In this document: positions 1-10,000 of the stretch, one piece after another | Layout of the letters: each line of letters starts with the position of its first letter | How positions within the stretch are numbered: position 1 is the stretch's first letter | NCBI GenBank assembly: GCA_023653075.1 | Contig: JAMNXQ010000004.1 | Location: 30,465 to 94,464 of the forward strand | Origin: Algoriphagus sp. | Lineage (GTDB): Bacteria; Bacteroidota; Bacteroidia; Cytophagales; Cyclobacteriaceae | Length of the DNA stretch: 64,000 nt | Direction of reading: 5' to 3' | Position numbers and translations under genes: made by a program | The notes under the pieces: generated by a model | The model's input: the letters and a program-made list of their open reading frames with translations, nothing else | What the model was told of the DNA's origin: nothing | Databases searched by the model: none

Positions 1-3
1 GAC

Positions 4-1050
4 ATGGAAATTGATTTTTTAATCGTTGGACAAGGTTTGGCTGGCTCGGCTTTGGGCTACCGTTTGATTCAAGAAGGAAAAAAAGTAATCCTTATTGATC
101 AGCCGGAAGGAAATCAAAGTAGCCGGGTGGCTGCGGGATTATTTAACCCAGTTACGGGCAGGAAAATGGTGAAGACCTGGAAAGGGGAACTCTTGTTTCC
201 TGAGATCATCCCTTTTTACCAGGAATTGGAACAGGCAACTGGAAAAAAGTTTCTGACCCTCCAACGCATCTACCGTCCATTTCTTTCCATTGAAGAGCAA
301 AATGAATGGATGGGTCATTCAAGTGATCCGGAAATTCAACCTTTTCTAACTAAAATTGAGGTAGAAAGCCAGCACGGAAGTCTCAAGGATGCTTTTGGAG
401 GAGTTCTTCTTCAGCATTCAGGCTGGCTTGATATCCCAGCTTTTTTGGATGGAATGGCAACTTTTTTTGGCAATAGATTGGTTCAGGAAGTATTTCAGGA
501 GGAAAAATTGGTGCAAGAAGGGGAGGTTTGGCTATACAAGCAGTGGAAGGTGAAAGCCTTGATTTATTGCAATGGACTAGGGGCTATGCGTTCTCGTTTT
601 TTTTCATTTTTGCCTTTTGCTCCAGTGAAAGGGGAGATTTTGGAACTGAAACAAGATTTTAATCCTCCCTTTATTGTCAATCGTGGCGTGTTTCGGGTAC
701 CTCTACCGAATGGAAATTTCCGTGTGGGCTCTACCTACACCTGGCATGACCTAGATGAGGGCCCTACTGCATCGGCGCAAAAAGAGTTAGTAGACAAGTT
801 GACCGAGGTAGTCCGTCTGCCTGTGGAGGAAGTAGTGGAGCACCGAGTTGGGATTCGCCCGGCGACCAAGGATAGAAAACCATTTTTAGGAAAACATCCT
901 GAGGCTCCACACGTTTATGTCTTCAATGGTTTTGGAGCGAAGGGAGTTTCGCTTGTCCCCTATTTTAGTAGCCAAATGCGGGATTTTCTTCTTGAGAACA
1001 AGCCTTTGTCAGCCGAAGTATCGATCTCTCGGTATTTTAGTTATATTTAA
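4..1050 (+). CDS. FAD-dependent oxidoreductase (DAO family)
   Basis: This 348-aa protein opens with a dinucleotide-binding fold: hydrophobic strand FLIVGQGLAGSALG (residues 5-18) carries the GxGxxG motif, and IDQP near residue 32 ends the second strand as expected for FAD binding. A C-terminal GFGAKG segment near residue 313 fits the second FAD contact of the D-amino-acid oxidase/glycine oxidase superfamily. The substrate is not readable from the sequence; the family includes amine and amino-acid oxidases and the oxidase domain of MnmC. No signal peptide, so probably cytoplasmic. It is followed after about 20 bases by the propeller/barrel gene and may be co-transcribed with it. Confidence 0.85.
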   Translation: MEIDFLIVGQGLAGSALGYRLIQEGKKVILIDQPEGNQSSRVAAGLFNPVTGRKMVKTWKGELLFPEIIPFYQELEQATGKKFLTLQRIYRPFLSIEEQNEWMGHSSDPEIQPFLTKIEVESQHGSLKDAFGGVLLQHSGWLDIPAFLDGMATFFGNRLVQEVFQEEKLVQEGEVWLYKQWKVKALIYCNGLGAMRSRFFSFLPFAPVKGEILELKQDFNPPFIVNRGVFRVPLPNGNFRVGSTYTWHDLDEGPTASAQKELVDKLTEVVRLPVEEVVEHRVGIRPATKDRKPFLGKHPEAPHVYVFNGFGAKGVSLVPYFSSQMRDFLLENKPLSAEVSISRYFSYI

Positions 1051-1071
1051 AACCTAACTCTATCGTTGGAA

Positions 1072-4000
1072 ATGCGAATGCGTGTATTGCGATACCTTTT
1101 TTTAGTTTTTCTACTGGGCTTTGTGTCTGAAGCCTGGGCTCAATTTGACCAAGAACGATTTGGTAAAAATCGGGTGCAGCACAAGGAGTTTGATTGGTAC
1201 CACTATACCTCGGCCAATTTTGAGGTCTATTACTACGACAAGGGTGGGGTCAATGCCAAGATGGCTATTGAATTTTTGGAGTCCGAATTCAATAAGCTAA
1301 CCCAAAACATTGGCTACGTGGCCTATACCAAGCCAAGAATTTACCTTTACAATTCTCCAGAAGAGCGTCTTCAAAGTAATTTGGATCTAAATGCGGAGCA
1401 GTATACCGAAGAGGGACAGACTAAATTTACTCGGCTTGTGGCGGAGGTGGCCTACAAGGGTCGAATGGATTTGTTCAAGGAGGACTTGCTATTTGCTACC
1501 TCCAAGGTCATTGTTCGTGAAATGCTCTATGGCGCTTCCGTAGCAGATGCTTTTCAAGCCAATCTGGTGAGTAATTTTCCCGATTGGTATGTGGATGGAA
1601 TCGCGCTTTACTTGGCCAAAGGCTGGAGTCGAGAGATGGATGATTACGTTCGTCGCTACCTTAAAAATACTCCTAATCCAAAATTACCCAACCTAACTGA
1701 TCTCGAGGCCGGACTTGTGGGACAGTCGATCTGGAATTACATTTCCGAAAAGTATGGCAGAAGGTATGTTTCGAGTATTCTCAACCTTTCACGAATCAAC
1801 CGCAATGAGGAAAACAGCATTGCGAATACGATTGGAATCAACATCAAGACTTTTATTTCCGATTGGCAGCAATTTTACCTGAAGGTCAATGAGCCAGTTT
1901 ACAGCAACTTTAAAACATTGGATTCGAAAAAAGCAATTGCTACTACTTCATCTCGAGTAGATGGAGCGATTACCGATGTTAAATTTAGTCCTGACGGTCT
2001 TCACTTGGCTTATGTGCTCAACAATGCAGGCAAAGCGACCGTTTGGGCGCGTGATTTGGCTTCGGGCATGGAACAACGGATCTATCAAGTAGGGTCCAAG
2101 CACGAAGAGTTGCCTCCCAATCTGCACTCTCCAGTGATTGCTTGGAGGGATTCTGCAACGCTTGCGATTGCGACTTTCAAGCGGGGCTTGACGACTTTGA
2201 GACAGCGGTCTTTGGATGGCTCTGCTCGAGACAAGGTATTCCTTCGAAATATTACCCAGATTTTGAGTTTTGATTTCAATGAATCGGGTAGAAATATGGT
2301 TCTTTCTGCCATTTCCAACGGGAAGACGGACCTGTATACCCTGAATTTAAGAGGGCAAGGGAAGCGCTTGACAGACGATGCATTTGATGAACTTACTCCT
2401 GTATTTTTGAATGATTCGACGATTGTCTATTCAAGCAATTTCACGCAATTGCCTGATTCAGTGATCCAGAAAGGACTTGCTTTGGGTAATTTTCCCGAGC
2501 AGTATAATTTATTTCGAGTGGAAGTGCTGAAGGATACGACTATTTACACCAAGCTCACCAACGCCAATAGTAAAAATACCTATCCCAGAAAACTCAATTC
2601 CAATAATTTAGTCTTTTTGAGTGATTTGAGTGGGATTTCCAACCTAATGAGGCATAGCGTAGGCAATCAGGTCTCCACTCAGATTTCTTCTTTTGACACG
2701 AGCATCGAAGTAGTTGACGTCAATTCTCGAATGAATAAGGTGGCCTATGCGGTCCGTAATGGCAAGGAGTCTCAACTTTTTGTGGATTCCTACACTGGGT
2801 TGGATCAATTTACTCCAAGTACGCCTCGAGTTCAATTGGCGCAGGTCAAAGAACTGAATGAGCGACTTGCTGCGCGAAGAATCCTGGAGGCTAAAACTCA
2901 ACAAGCCACCCGATCCAAACAGGAACAACAGGCAGGACCGGAATTGGTGGTGCCGAAAACTCCGCTCGACACAATTTCTCAAAAAACCTCTTCGCTGACC
3001 ACCGACCGATTGCGATTTGAATCGAGCAGGGGAGTCAATACGGAAAATTATACCTTCGATTCGATTCCTTCACGAGTCTCTACCAATCCAACAGCAGAGA
3101 CTAAGTCAGAAACTTCTAAAAATAATATTCTAGATACCTTCCGAAAGCAAAATTTACAAAAGTTGATTTCTGGGCCTCGCCCAATGGAATCCCAGTTTTT
3201 TACCAACCACATCAATTCCCGCTTTGTAGTAGATCCACTCCGTGGATTTGGAATTAATCTGCAGGGCAAGATGACCGATGTAATGGACAACCATCAATTC
3301 ATGGGCGGAATCATGTATTCCTTGGATTTTGATTCGGGCGGAGACATTTGGTTTGAATACGAGTACCTCAAATCAAGACTTGATTTCAGAGGTCGTTACG
3401 ATCGAAAAACGCTTACCGTCACCGAGGGGGATGTAAGCTTTCAAAAGTATGTACTCACCAAAGTAGAGACGGGTGTGGCTTATCCCCTATCCATCCATTC
3501 CCGCTTACATGCGGCCCCGTTTGTGGCAAGAACTCAGTATTTTAACTTAAACGAGGATTCTTTGCTGTATAGCAAGGTTCCTGAACTTAATCAATTGAAC
3601 GTTACCTATGTAGGGGGACGGATTGAATACGTGTACGACCGTACCGAACCCATGGGCTTGTATTCCTTTACAGGAACCAAAGGAAAGATTGGATTTCAGC
3701 ATTACCAAGGATTGAACTTAGGGAATCGATCCTTCAGTAATTTTTCTTTGGACCTTCGTAATTACCAGAAGATTCACAAAAACATTGTTCTAGCTTCTAA
3801 ATTGTATTTTGGTTCTTTCAGGGGGTCTAATCCTCAGACTTACCTAGTTGGGGGAATGGATAACTGGCTTTTCAACAAGACCTACAATCCGCCAGCCAAT
3901 CGGCCAGAACCTTCACCTATTCGCAATCCGAATGGGTTAGAGAATTCAAATTTGCTCTTTGCTGATTTTATAGATCTTCGAGGTTACGATTACGATGAGA

Positions 4001-4374
4001 TACGAGGACGAAATGCCCTGACCTTCTCAACCGAATTGAGGCTCCCCTTATTTTCCTATTTGACCCGTGGAAATATCACCTCCAATTTTGTTAAAAACTT
4101 CCAGCTAGTAGGTTTTTACGATGTAGGCTCTGCTTGGAATGAAGCCGCGCCCTGGGAAAAGGTGAACGATCAAAACACAGAAGTAATCAATACCTCTGGC
4201 TCACCCTTTGTGATCGTGCTGAATAATTTCAATAATCCTTGGCTTCAAAGTTATGGTGCAGGACTACGAACCGTTTTGATGAATTACTACATCAAATTTG
4301 ATGCAGCTCGACCTGTACGGAATTATAAAAATGAAGATTTGAAATTTTACCTTACTTTGGGGTATAATTTTTAA
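1072..4374 (+). CDS. Large secreted WD40-like (TolB/PD40) beta-propeller protein with C-terminal outer-membrane barrel
   Basis: The ATG at 1072 is preferred over an in-frame TTG at 1066 because it starts a clean signal peptide (MRMRVLRYLFLVFLLGF, ending at AWAQ). The N-terminal third resembles a peptidase-like domain without a visible HExxH. The middle has repeated propeller-type strands such as ITDVKFSPDGLHLAYV (about residues 300-570). A low-complexity linker follows (about 620-700), then about 390 residues with alternating strands ending in YYIKFDAARPVRNYK and a terminal aromatic FYLTLGYNF, typical of an outer-membrane barrel end. At about 1,100 aa it matches proteins often labelled TolB-like or BamA/TamA-like in Bacteroidota. 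Precise role unknown. It is 10 bases upstream of yicC. Confidence 0.75.
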   Translation: MRMRVLRYLFLVFLLGFVSEAWAQFDQERFGKNRVQHKEFDWYHYTSANFEVYYYDKGGVNAKMAIEFLESEFNKLTQNIGYVAYTKPRIYLYNSPEERLQSNLDLNAEQYTEEGQTKFTRLVAEVAYKGRMDLFKEDLLFATSKVIVREMLYGASVADAFQANLVSNFPDWYVDGIALYLAKGWSREMDDYVRRYLKNTPNPKLPNLTDLEAGLVGQSIWNYISEKYGRRYVSSILNLSRINRNEENSIANTIGINIKTFISDWQQFYLKVNEPVYSNFKTLDSKKAIATTSSRVDGAITDVKFSPDGLHLAYVLNNAGKATVWARDLASGMEQRIYQVGSKHEELPPNLHSPVIAWRDSATLAIATFKRGLTTLRQRSLDGSARDKVFLRNITQILSFDFNESGRNMVLSAISNGKTDLYTLNLRGQGKRLTDDAFDELTPVFLNDSTIVYSSNFTQLPDSVIQKGLALGNFPEQYNLFRVEVLKDTTIYTKLTNANSKNTYPRKLNSNNLVFLSDLSGISNLMRHSVGNQVSTQISSFDTSIEVVDVNSRMNKVAYAVRNGKESQLFVDSYTGLDQFTPSTPRVQLAQVKELNERLAARRILEAKTQQATRSKQEQQAGPELVVPKTPLDTISQKTSSLTTDRLRFESSRGVNTENYTFDSIPSRVSTNPTAETKSETSKNNILDTFRKQNLQKLISGPRPMESQFFTNHINSRFVVDPLRGFGINLQGKMTDVMDNHQFMGGIMYSLDFDSGGDIWFEYEYLKSRLDFRGRYDRKTLTVTEGDVSFQKYVLTKVETGVAYPLSIHSRLHAAPFVARTQYFNLNEDSLLYSKVPELNQLNVTYVGGRIEYVYDRTEPMGLYSFTGTKGKIGFQHYQGLNLGNRSFSNFSLDLRNYQKIHKNIVLASKLYFGSFRGSNPQTYLVGGMDNWLFNKTYNPPANRPEPSPIRNPNGLENSNLLFADFIDLRGYDYDEIRGRNALTFSTELRLPLFSYLTRGNITSNFVKNFQLVGFYDVGSAWNEAAPWEKVNDQNTEVINTSGSPFVIVLNNFNNPWLQSYGAGLRTVLMNYYIKFDAARPVRNYKNEDLKFYLTLGYNF

Positions 4375-4384
4375 AGTAGACTGT

Positions 4385-5263
4385 ATGATCAAATCCATGA
4401 CTGGCTATGGCGTAGCCGGATTTGAGAATGAGCAACTTGTCATCCAAGTGGAAGTCCGCACGCTCAACTCAAAAATGTTAGACCTGTCTATCCGAAGTCC
4501 CAGACAATTTGCGGATAAGGAGGCCGAAATTCGAAATAGAGCACAAGCCATTCTGGACCGAGGGAAAGTTAGTATTTCCATAGACTTTTTAGCGAAAGGG
4601 AATGAGAGTCTTCCGATTCAACTCAATGAGGATTTGTTTAAGACCTATTACAGTACTTTTGAGCGCCTGGCTACTTCGGTAGGAGAAACGACCACAGACT
4701 TGTTTAAACTAGCGTTACAGGCCCCACAGGTCATGATTCCTACGACAATAGATCGGGAAGATAGCCAAGATTGGGCACAGGTAAGGTTGGTAGTGGAAGA
4801 AGCCTTGGTTCGCTGTGAGGCATTTCGTGTGGACGAAGGTGCGTCGCTCTTTGTTAAATTGAAAGAAAACATAGACCTAATTCGACAGGGTTGGACTATC
4901 ATTAAAGCTGAGGAGCCCAATCGTAAGGAGAAAATTCAATCCAGAATTCGAGGTCATTTTGCACAGTGGATGGATGAACATGCCTTTGATGCGAATCGAT
5001 TTGAGCAAGAACTGATTTATTACTTTGAGAAGATAGACATCAACGAAGAGCTGGTCCGCTTAGAGACCCACCTAGATTATTTCATGAAATGCATGGAGGC
5101 GGAAGTGAATCAAGGCAAAAAACTTGGCTTTATCAGCCAAGAGATTGGCCGAGAAATCAATACCATCGGTTCGAAAGCCAACGATGCGGGGATCCAAAAG
5201 ATAGTTATCCAAATGAAGGATGAGCTTGAAAAGATCAAGGAACAATCGTTAAATGTGCTTTAA
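4385..5263 (+). CDS. yicC: YicC family endoribonuclease
   Basis: The 292-aa product starts MIKSMTGYG and ends with a helical segment containing GKKLGFISQEIGREINTIGSKAND, both hallmarks of the YicC/DUF1732 family. Characterised members are endoribonucleases that act in RNA turnover; this role is family knowledge. Length is normal and the protein is cytoplasmic with no signal peptide. The gene starts 10 bases after the preceding outer-membrane gene. In many Bacteroidota yicC precedes gmk; here it is instead followed by two terminator hairpins and convergent genes. Confidence 0.92.
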   Translation: MIKSMTGYGVAGFENEQLVIQVEVRTLNSKMLDLSIRSPRQFADKEAEIRNRAQAILDRGKVSISIDFLAKGNESLPIQLNEDLFKTYYSTFERLATSVGETTTDLFKLALQAPQVMIPTTIDREDSQDWAQVRLVVEEALVRCEAFRVDEGASLFVKLKENIDLIRQGWTIIKAEEPNRKEKIQSRIRGHFAQWMDEHAFDANRFEQELIYYFEKIDINEELVRLETHLDYFMKCMEAEVNQGKKLGFISQEIGREINTIGSKANDAGIQKIVIQMKDELEKIKEQSLNVL

Positions 5264-5365
5264 GGTCAACAATAATAAACCAACGGACAGACAGTCCAGG
5301 GTTCACGGCACACTTTCTTAAATGGCTTGCCTTTCCTCATGCATTGATGGGCGTCTTAGCATACT

Positions 5366-5400
5366 ATAAAAAAAGGCCTGAACGAGTTCAGGCCTTTTCT
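5366..5400. terminator. Intrinsic terminator, bidirectional
   Basis: A perfect 12-bp stem (AAAAGGCCTGAA / TTCAGGCCTTTT) with a 4-base loop sits about 100 bases after yicC. T-runs lie on both strands, so it can end yicC transcription and also the leftward tonB-like transcript. Confidence 0.85.
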
Positions 5401-5446
5401 ATTCAGAGGAGTACTAAGAATCTGACAATTCAATAGGTGGATTGCG

Positions 5447-5478
5447 CAAAAAAAGACCCGAGATTCTCGGGTCTTATT
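5447..5478 (-). terminator. Intrinsic terminator of the tonB-like gene
   Basis: An 11-bp stem (AAGACCCGAGA / TCTCGGGTCTT) lies directly after the stop codon of the leftward tonB-like gene. The seven-A run on the + strand gives the U-tract on the minus-strand transcript. Confidence 0.85.
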
Positions 5479-5480
5479 TA

Positions 5481-6164
5481 TTATCCAAGTTTGAATCGGA
5501 TAGGTAATCTCATTCTTGTACGAACTGGCTTACCTCTTTGCTTACCTGGCTCCCACTTAGGGGCAGCTTTAACGATTTTTACCGCTTCTTCATCGCAACC
5601 TCCGCCGATACCTCTCAATACTTCTACGTCTTGAATGGATCCATCCGTATTGATTACGAATACTACGATAACTGTACCTTCAACTCCCATTCTTCGTGCT
5701 TGAGTAGGGTACTTCAAATTGTCTGCAAGGTATTTGTTCCAGCCAGACATCCCTCCAGGAGGGTTTGGCTGAGTTTCTACCACGTCAAAGATCACATCGG
5801 CTTTCTCTTCTTCAACCACTACTTCTTTGATGGCCACTTCTTTTACTACCGTCGCTTCTTTCACGTCAACGTCAAAGTTTACGTCGATTTTTTCTTCGAT
5901 TTTTACCTCATCTGGAATTTCCTGGATCACCGGCTGCTCCATTGGTGGAGGTGGTGGTGGTGGAGGTGGCTGCTGTGTGATGGGCACATCTATTAGCTCA
6001 TCGAAACTGTCTGAAACGTCACCTAAATCCTTAAGAGCGGCATCGTCGTAAGACTTGTATTCGAAGGCAGCAAGAGTGAGACCAACGGCTATGGCAAGAC
6101 CCAGGTTGGTAAACATACCTACCTTCTTGGTCAAATCAGCACTAGGAGTCTTTTTTGCTTCCAT
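5481..6164 (-). CDS. Energy transducer TonB
   Basis: The 227-aa protein has one N-terminal membrane segment (GMFTNLGLAIAVGLTLAAF, residues 16-34). A proline-rich spacer with nine consecutive prolines follows near residue 68, then an acidic E/V/D-rich stretch. The TonB C-terminal domain (about residues 135-227) contains YPTQARRMGVEGTVIVVFVI and ends in MRLPIRFKLG. It should couple the proton-motive force to TonB-dependent outer-membrane receptors. It is the last gene of the leftward run, 66 bases after the vanZ-like gene, and is followed by its own terminator. No exbB/exbD is adjacent. Confidence 0.9.
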   Translation of the reverse strand: MEAKKTPSADLTKKVGMFTNLGLAIAVGLTLAAFEYKSYDDAALKDLGDVSDSFDELIDVPITQQPPPPPPPPPMEQPVIQEIPDEVKIEEKIDVNFDVDVKEATVVKEVAIKEVVVEEEKADVIFDVVETQPNPPGGMSGWNKYLADNLKYPTQARRMGVEGTVIVVFVINTDGSIQDVEVLRGIGGGCDEEAVKIVKAAPKWEPGKQRGKPVRTRMRLPIRFKLG

Positions 6165-6230
6165 GGTGAATTTTGGTTATAGAGGTTAATCGGTTCTATT
6201 TTGATTAGCAAGTGTAAGAATTATCGGACA

Positions 6231-6605
6231 TTAATCCAAAATGAATTTGCTCGATGGACAATATAAATATCCAAATAATCCTGAAATAATACCTAACACA
6301 TTGACAATTAAATCATTTAAATCAAAGCTTCGAAAAGGAATGAAGTGTTGAGCGGTTTCTAATCCAATGCTTGGAAGTAATCCAAGAACGAAGAAATTAA
6401 TCCAAAATCGTTTGATGCGCCAAACTTCCTTTTTTTCTCGAATCCCCAAGCCTAGGGAAAGGTAGGATAGAACGCCGAATAGGATGAAATGGATTAATTT
6501 ATCTTGGAAACTGACGACTGATACTTCGGGTAAGGTACTTCCTGGAGCCAGCATAGCGACTGTACAAGCTGCAAGCCACAAGAAAGTCCAAACTTCCCGA
6601 CGCAT
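6231..6605 (-). CDS. VanZ family membrane protein
   Basis: A small protein of about 124 aa with four predicted membrane segments. The FQDKLIHFILFGVLSY and GLETAQHFIPFRSFDLNDLIVN segments carry the conserved histidine and SFD-LNDL motifs of VanZ-like proteins. I chose the ATG at 6605 rather than the in-frame TTG at 6623, because the ATG start leaves no overlap with gcvH. The function of stand-alone VanZ-like proteins is poorly defined; a teicoplanin-resistance role should not be assumed. Confidence 0.8.
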   Translation of the reverse strand: MRREVWTFLWLAACTVAMLAPGSTLPEVSVVSFQDKLIHFILFGVLSYLSLGLGIREKKEVWRIKRFWINFFVLGLLPSIGLETAQHFIPFRSFDLNDLIVNVLGIISGLFGYLYCPSSKFILD

Positions 6606-6612
6606 GTGCAGC

Positions 6613-6990
6613 TTATTCCCCAATCAAATTCTTATAGGAAGCCGCATCCAACAGGTCAGCGGGAAGCCCGCCACTAAGTTTCACCTTGACCATCCAACCT
6701 TCAGTGTACGGTGCATCATTTACCAACTCGGGGGAAGATTCCAGCTCTCCATTGAATTCAAGGATTTCTCCGGTAACCGGCATGAATAAGTCAGAAACAG
6801 TTTTTACGGCTTCCACAGTTCCAAAAACTGCACCAGCTTCTAAGGTTTCGCCTAGGGTTTCTACTTCTACATAGACAATATCGCCCAATTCTTTCTGCGC
6901 AAAGTCGGTCACGCCAATTGTGGCAATATCCCCTTCAATTTTGACCCATTCGTGGTCTTTGGTGTACTTTAGTTCGTCTGGAAAATTCAT
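6613..6990 (-). CDS. gcvH: Glycine cleavage system H protein
   Basis: At 125 aa this has normal GcvH length. It begins [20 protein letters not shown], typical of the family, and has the lipoylation hairpin [16 protein letters not shown] around residue 63, where the lysine of EAVKT is the lipoyl-lysine. The lipoyl arm carries the aminomethyl group between the P, T and L proteins. The P and T genes are not in the window. It sits 52 bases downstream of sprA in the same direction. Confidence 0.96.
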   Translation of the reverse strand: MNFPDELKYTKDHEWVKIEGDIATIGVTDFAQKELGDIVYVEVETLGETLEAGAVFGTVEAVKTVSDLFMPVTGEILEFNGELESSPELVNDAPYTEGWMVKVKLSGGLPADLLDAASYKNLIGE

Positions 6991-7042
6991 GATGGTATTT
7001 TTAATTCATTCAAAATTAAAAGTATTCTGGAGAGATTGAAAT

Positions 7043-10000
7043 CTATTGCGATAAATTAAATCTTAGCTGACCTCCGAAGGCTGTATTGGATCTGCGGAAG
7101 GAGGTAGTTACGCGAGGATCATTCACCGTATGCTCAAAATATAGGGTCAGGTTTAGGCTTCTATTGATCACATAGCTCAGAGTAGGTCTAAACTGGAAGT
7201 TGAAATTCCCGTTTGTCACCGTCGCTTTTTCCTCAATTTTTCGCTGTACCTGCTGGGTACTTCCAATCTTTGTATCCAAGCGCATTTGCAGGTCATTTTT
7301 TAAGACCTTTTGTTGGCCACCTATTTTGAATGGAATCTTTACTCCTGCTTTGGTGTAGGAGAGAGTCAATCCAAAATCACTGCTTGCCTGTTCGGTGATT
7401 TGGGAATTCGAAAAATTTAAGCCCAAATTGCGCTCCCTATTGTAGTTCATTGCAATATTCATTCGCTGCTTAGTCAGCAAATCCACCCCAATCAAAGGAG
7501 CAAATCGTTCAGTAAGGACTACTTGATTGAGGATGTAAATCGGAATAAACTGCCCTTCCAAATTGGTGAGAGTAGGTCGTTGGATTTGTTGCAGGGTATT
7601 GAATAGCTCCAATCCTTGCTGGTATTGTAAAGAGTTGGAGAAGTTGCTTACGTCATAGGTTGAACTGTAGGCATGGGTTAAATTGATGCTACTGAAAAGT
7701 TCGCTGAACCCCTTCAATCGAGACAAGCCCCGGTAATCCACACGCCAGTTAGGTAAAGGAGTTTTTGGGAAGGGGTTAAGATGTGCGCTTCCGGCATCTT
7801 TACCGCGGTAGGCAGCCAAAAATGCAGGAATAAGCACATCCTGTCCATTGATAGGATACTCGCCTGGCGCAGCGGCTTGTTGATCGAGACGCTGCTTAAG
7901 GATGAATCTGAAATTCTCAAAGTTGGTAAATAATTCGGATTCGTTTTCTTGGTTGTTTTTGGCAAAGGTAGTTCCCAAAAGGATTGTCGTAATGCTGTAG
8001 GAGCCCATTCGGCTAGGACTAAGGGATTCGAAGGAGCCAGGTGTGGTGACACTATTTCTGAAGATTTCGCTGTAATCTCCAATCTCTCGTTTGTTGGCCT
8101 CTAGGGTGACTCTAAAGTCGCGTATGGGTTCGGCCAAACCTTTAATGGAAAGGTTGATGGCTTTATTTTGACGGAAACTCTGGGTCAATTCAGGGCTTGG
8201 GGCCATGTTTCCATTTTGCCCTAACCGGTAGCGTAAAGTTGCATTTTGGGCTCCAAAAACGAATGCCCAACCGGGATTTTCCCAAGCGCGGTCCATTCCT
8301 AGAAGCCCAGTGTTTGGCATGTAGCCAGGAAGAAAGGTACCTTCAATAACCCCATAGTTGAAGGTTACTTCTTTCAACAGCATCGCCACTTTAAGAATCC
8401 CGCGAGTAAGCGGAGTACCAATCGTATCGCTAGCATCTGTACTTGGTCTACCAGGAATACCAGGTCGCTTGGGTGCGTTAATGGCGGCCAGAGATTTGCT
8501 CTTGTTGTAGAGTTTGATCAAATCCAGCTTACCAGATAAGGTTTGTTCGCGGGTGTTCTGGATGACATTACCCAAGGTATCTCGCTGCCCAATGGCTCCT
8601 GTTTGCCAGGTATAGGTACTCAGGTGTCTGTAGTCCGTTTGGATCCAATCGGTGAGTGGAAGTTTGGCGAATGGTAAGGTGTAATTGACTGTTGCCGAAT
8701 GATTGTAATTGGTAGTTCGTCCAAAGCCTAGGAAGTTGGCTCGCACGGAATCGATTTTGGCTTGGCTATCCAAATCCCCCTCGGGTTCATCCACCACCGC
8801 CGCTGCGTTGGCAGCCAGATCCACGCGCAGGCTGGTCGATAAGTCCCAATTGATGTTGAAGGAGCGATTCATGAAGAACGATTTCTGGAAGAGTGGATCT
8901 ACACCTGCAGTGCTAAGTTGATCATTACGGTATTGGGAACGGGTAAATCGGCGATCTACATCCATTCTTGCCAAAAGAAGGGTGGGCGAGAGGTTAAGGT
9001 TGATGTCTTTGATTAGCTTCAAGTAAGGATTTTTCATACCTTCTGACTTTTCAAAAGGAGCGATTTTAAGCTCCTTTGGCTGAAAGCTATAGGTCACATT
9101 TCCCTTTTTCGTTTTGAAGTTGTACCCTTGAAGTTGTGCGTTTGTTTGCGTTACCGACCCTGTAGCATAGGAGAAAGCTAAGTTGGATAGGTCATATATT
9201 CTGCTTGGCCCTTCCTGATTTTTCTTTAGTTTACGCACGTTGTTTAAACTGATGTTTTTGCGTGACAATTGATCCATCGCAATTTCCCGGTAGGTATCTT
9301 TTGCCTCGGAGTTGGCAAACTTTTCTAGTGCCACTTCAAATGGAACATCTGGATTCAAAGGATCGTATTCGGGTCGTGTACTGGAGTTTTCTACAGAAAA
9401 ATAGACTGGTATGCTGACGCCCAATGCCTTGGGTAGGAGCTTGTCCACTTCTACATTGGTCGAGATATCGTATTGGGTAGTGGCTTGACGGCTGCGCTGA
9501 GATAGTTTGGTTTCCAATCCTCCAAAGCCAATGGAATTGTGGCGAATGGAAGCGGAGACCACTGCCACATCGGCGATTTTGGTATTGAGGTAGGCATTGG
9601 CAGCCCAGCCATTTGTTTTGGTAAACCCAGTGGTGCGAAGTTCATTTGCCCAGAGGCAGACGCTCTTGGAGGAGCCAATCCCCGTACCTGGATTTCGAAC
9701 TCCAATCATCATTCCCTGCACTTGATTCAGTTCAGGTCTTCCCATTACGGTTACCTTGTATTGGCGGATCTTCTTGCTGAAAGGCAGCGTCAGAGGAGAC
9801 TGTGTATTGTCTCGCTCCGCTTTGATCGCCACGATTTCCTGTATAGCGATGTCTAGTTCATTTTCCTCTGGCCAAACGACCCGCGGGTCATTGCTGCCCA
9901 AGGAAGATATTTTTAGTGGAACTTCGATTTCGTAGTAGTTATCGGTATAGTCCGTACCCAGCCTCAAGAAGGCAGTCACTTCCCCATCCCTTGCATCTTC

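Noticed and set aside
5827..6051. Glycine-rich frame opposite the tonB-like gene
   Set aside because: It is the antisense reading of the proline tract and the acidic spacer of TonB.
6231..6605. Glycopeptide-resistance role for the vanZ-like gene
   Set aside because: No other van gene is present; stand-alone VanZ-domain proteins are common in Bacteroidota and the name does not imply resistance.
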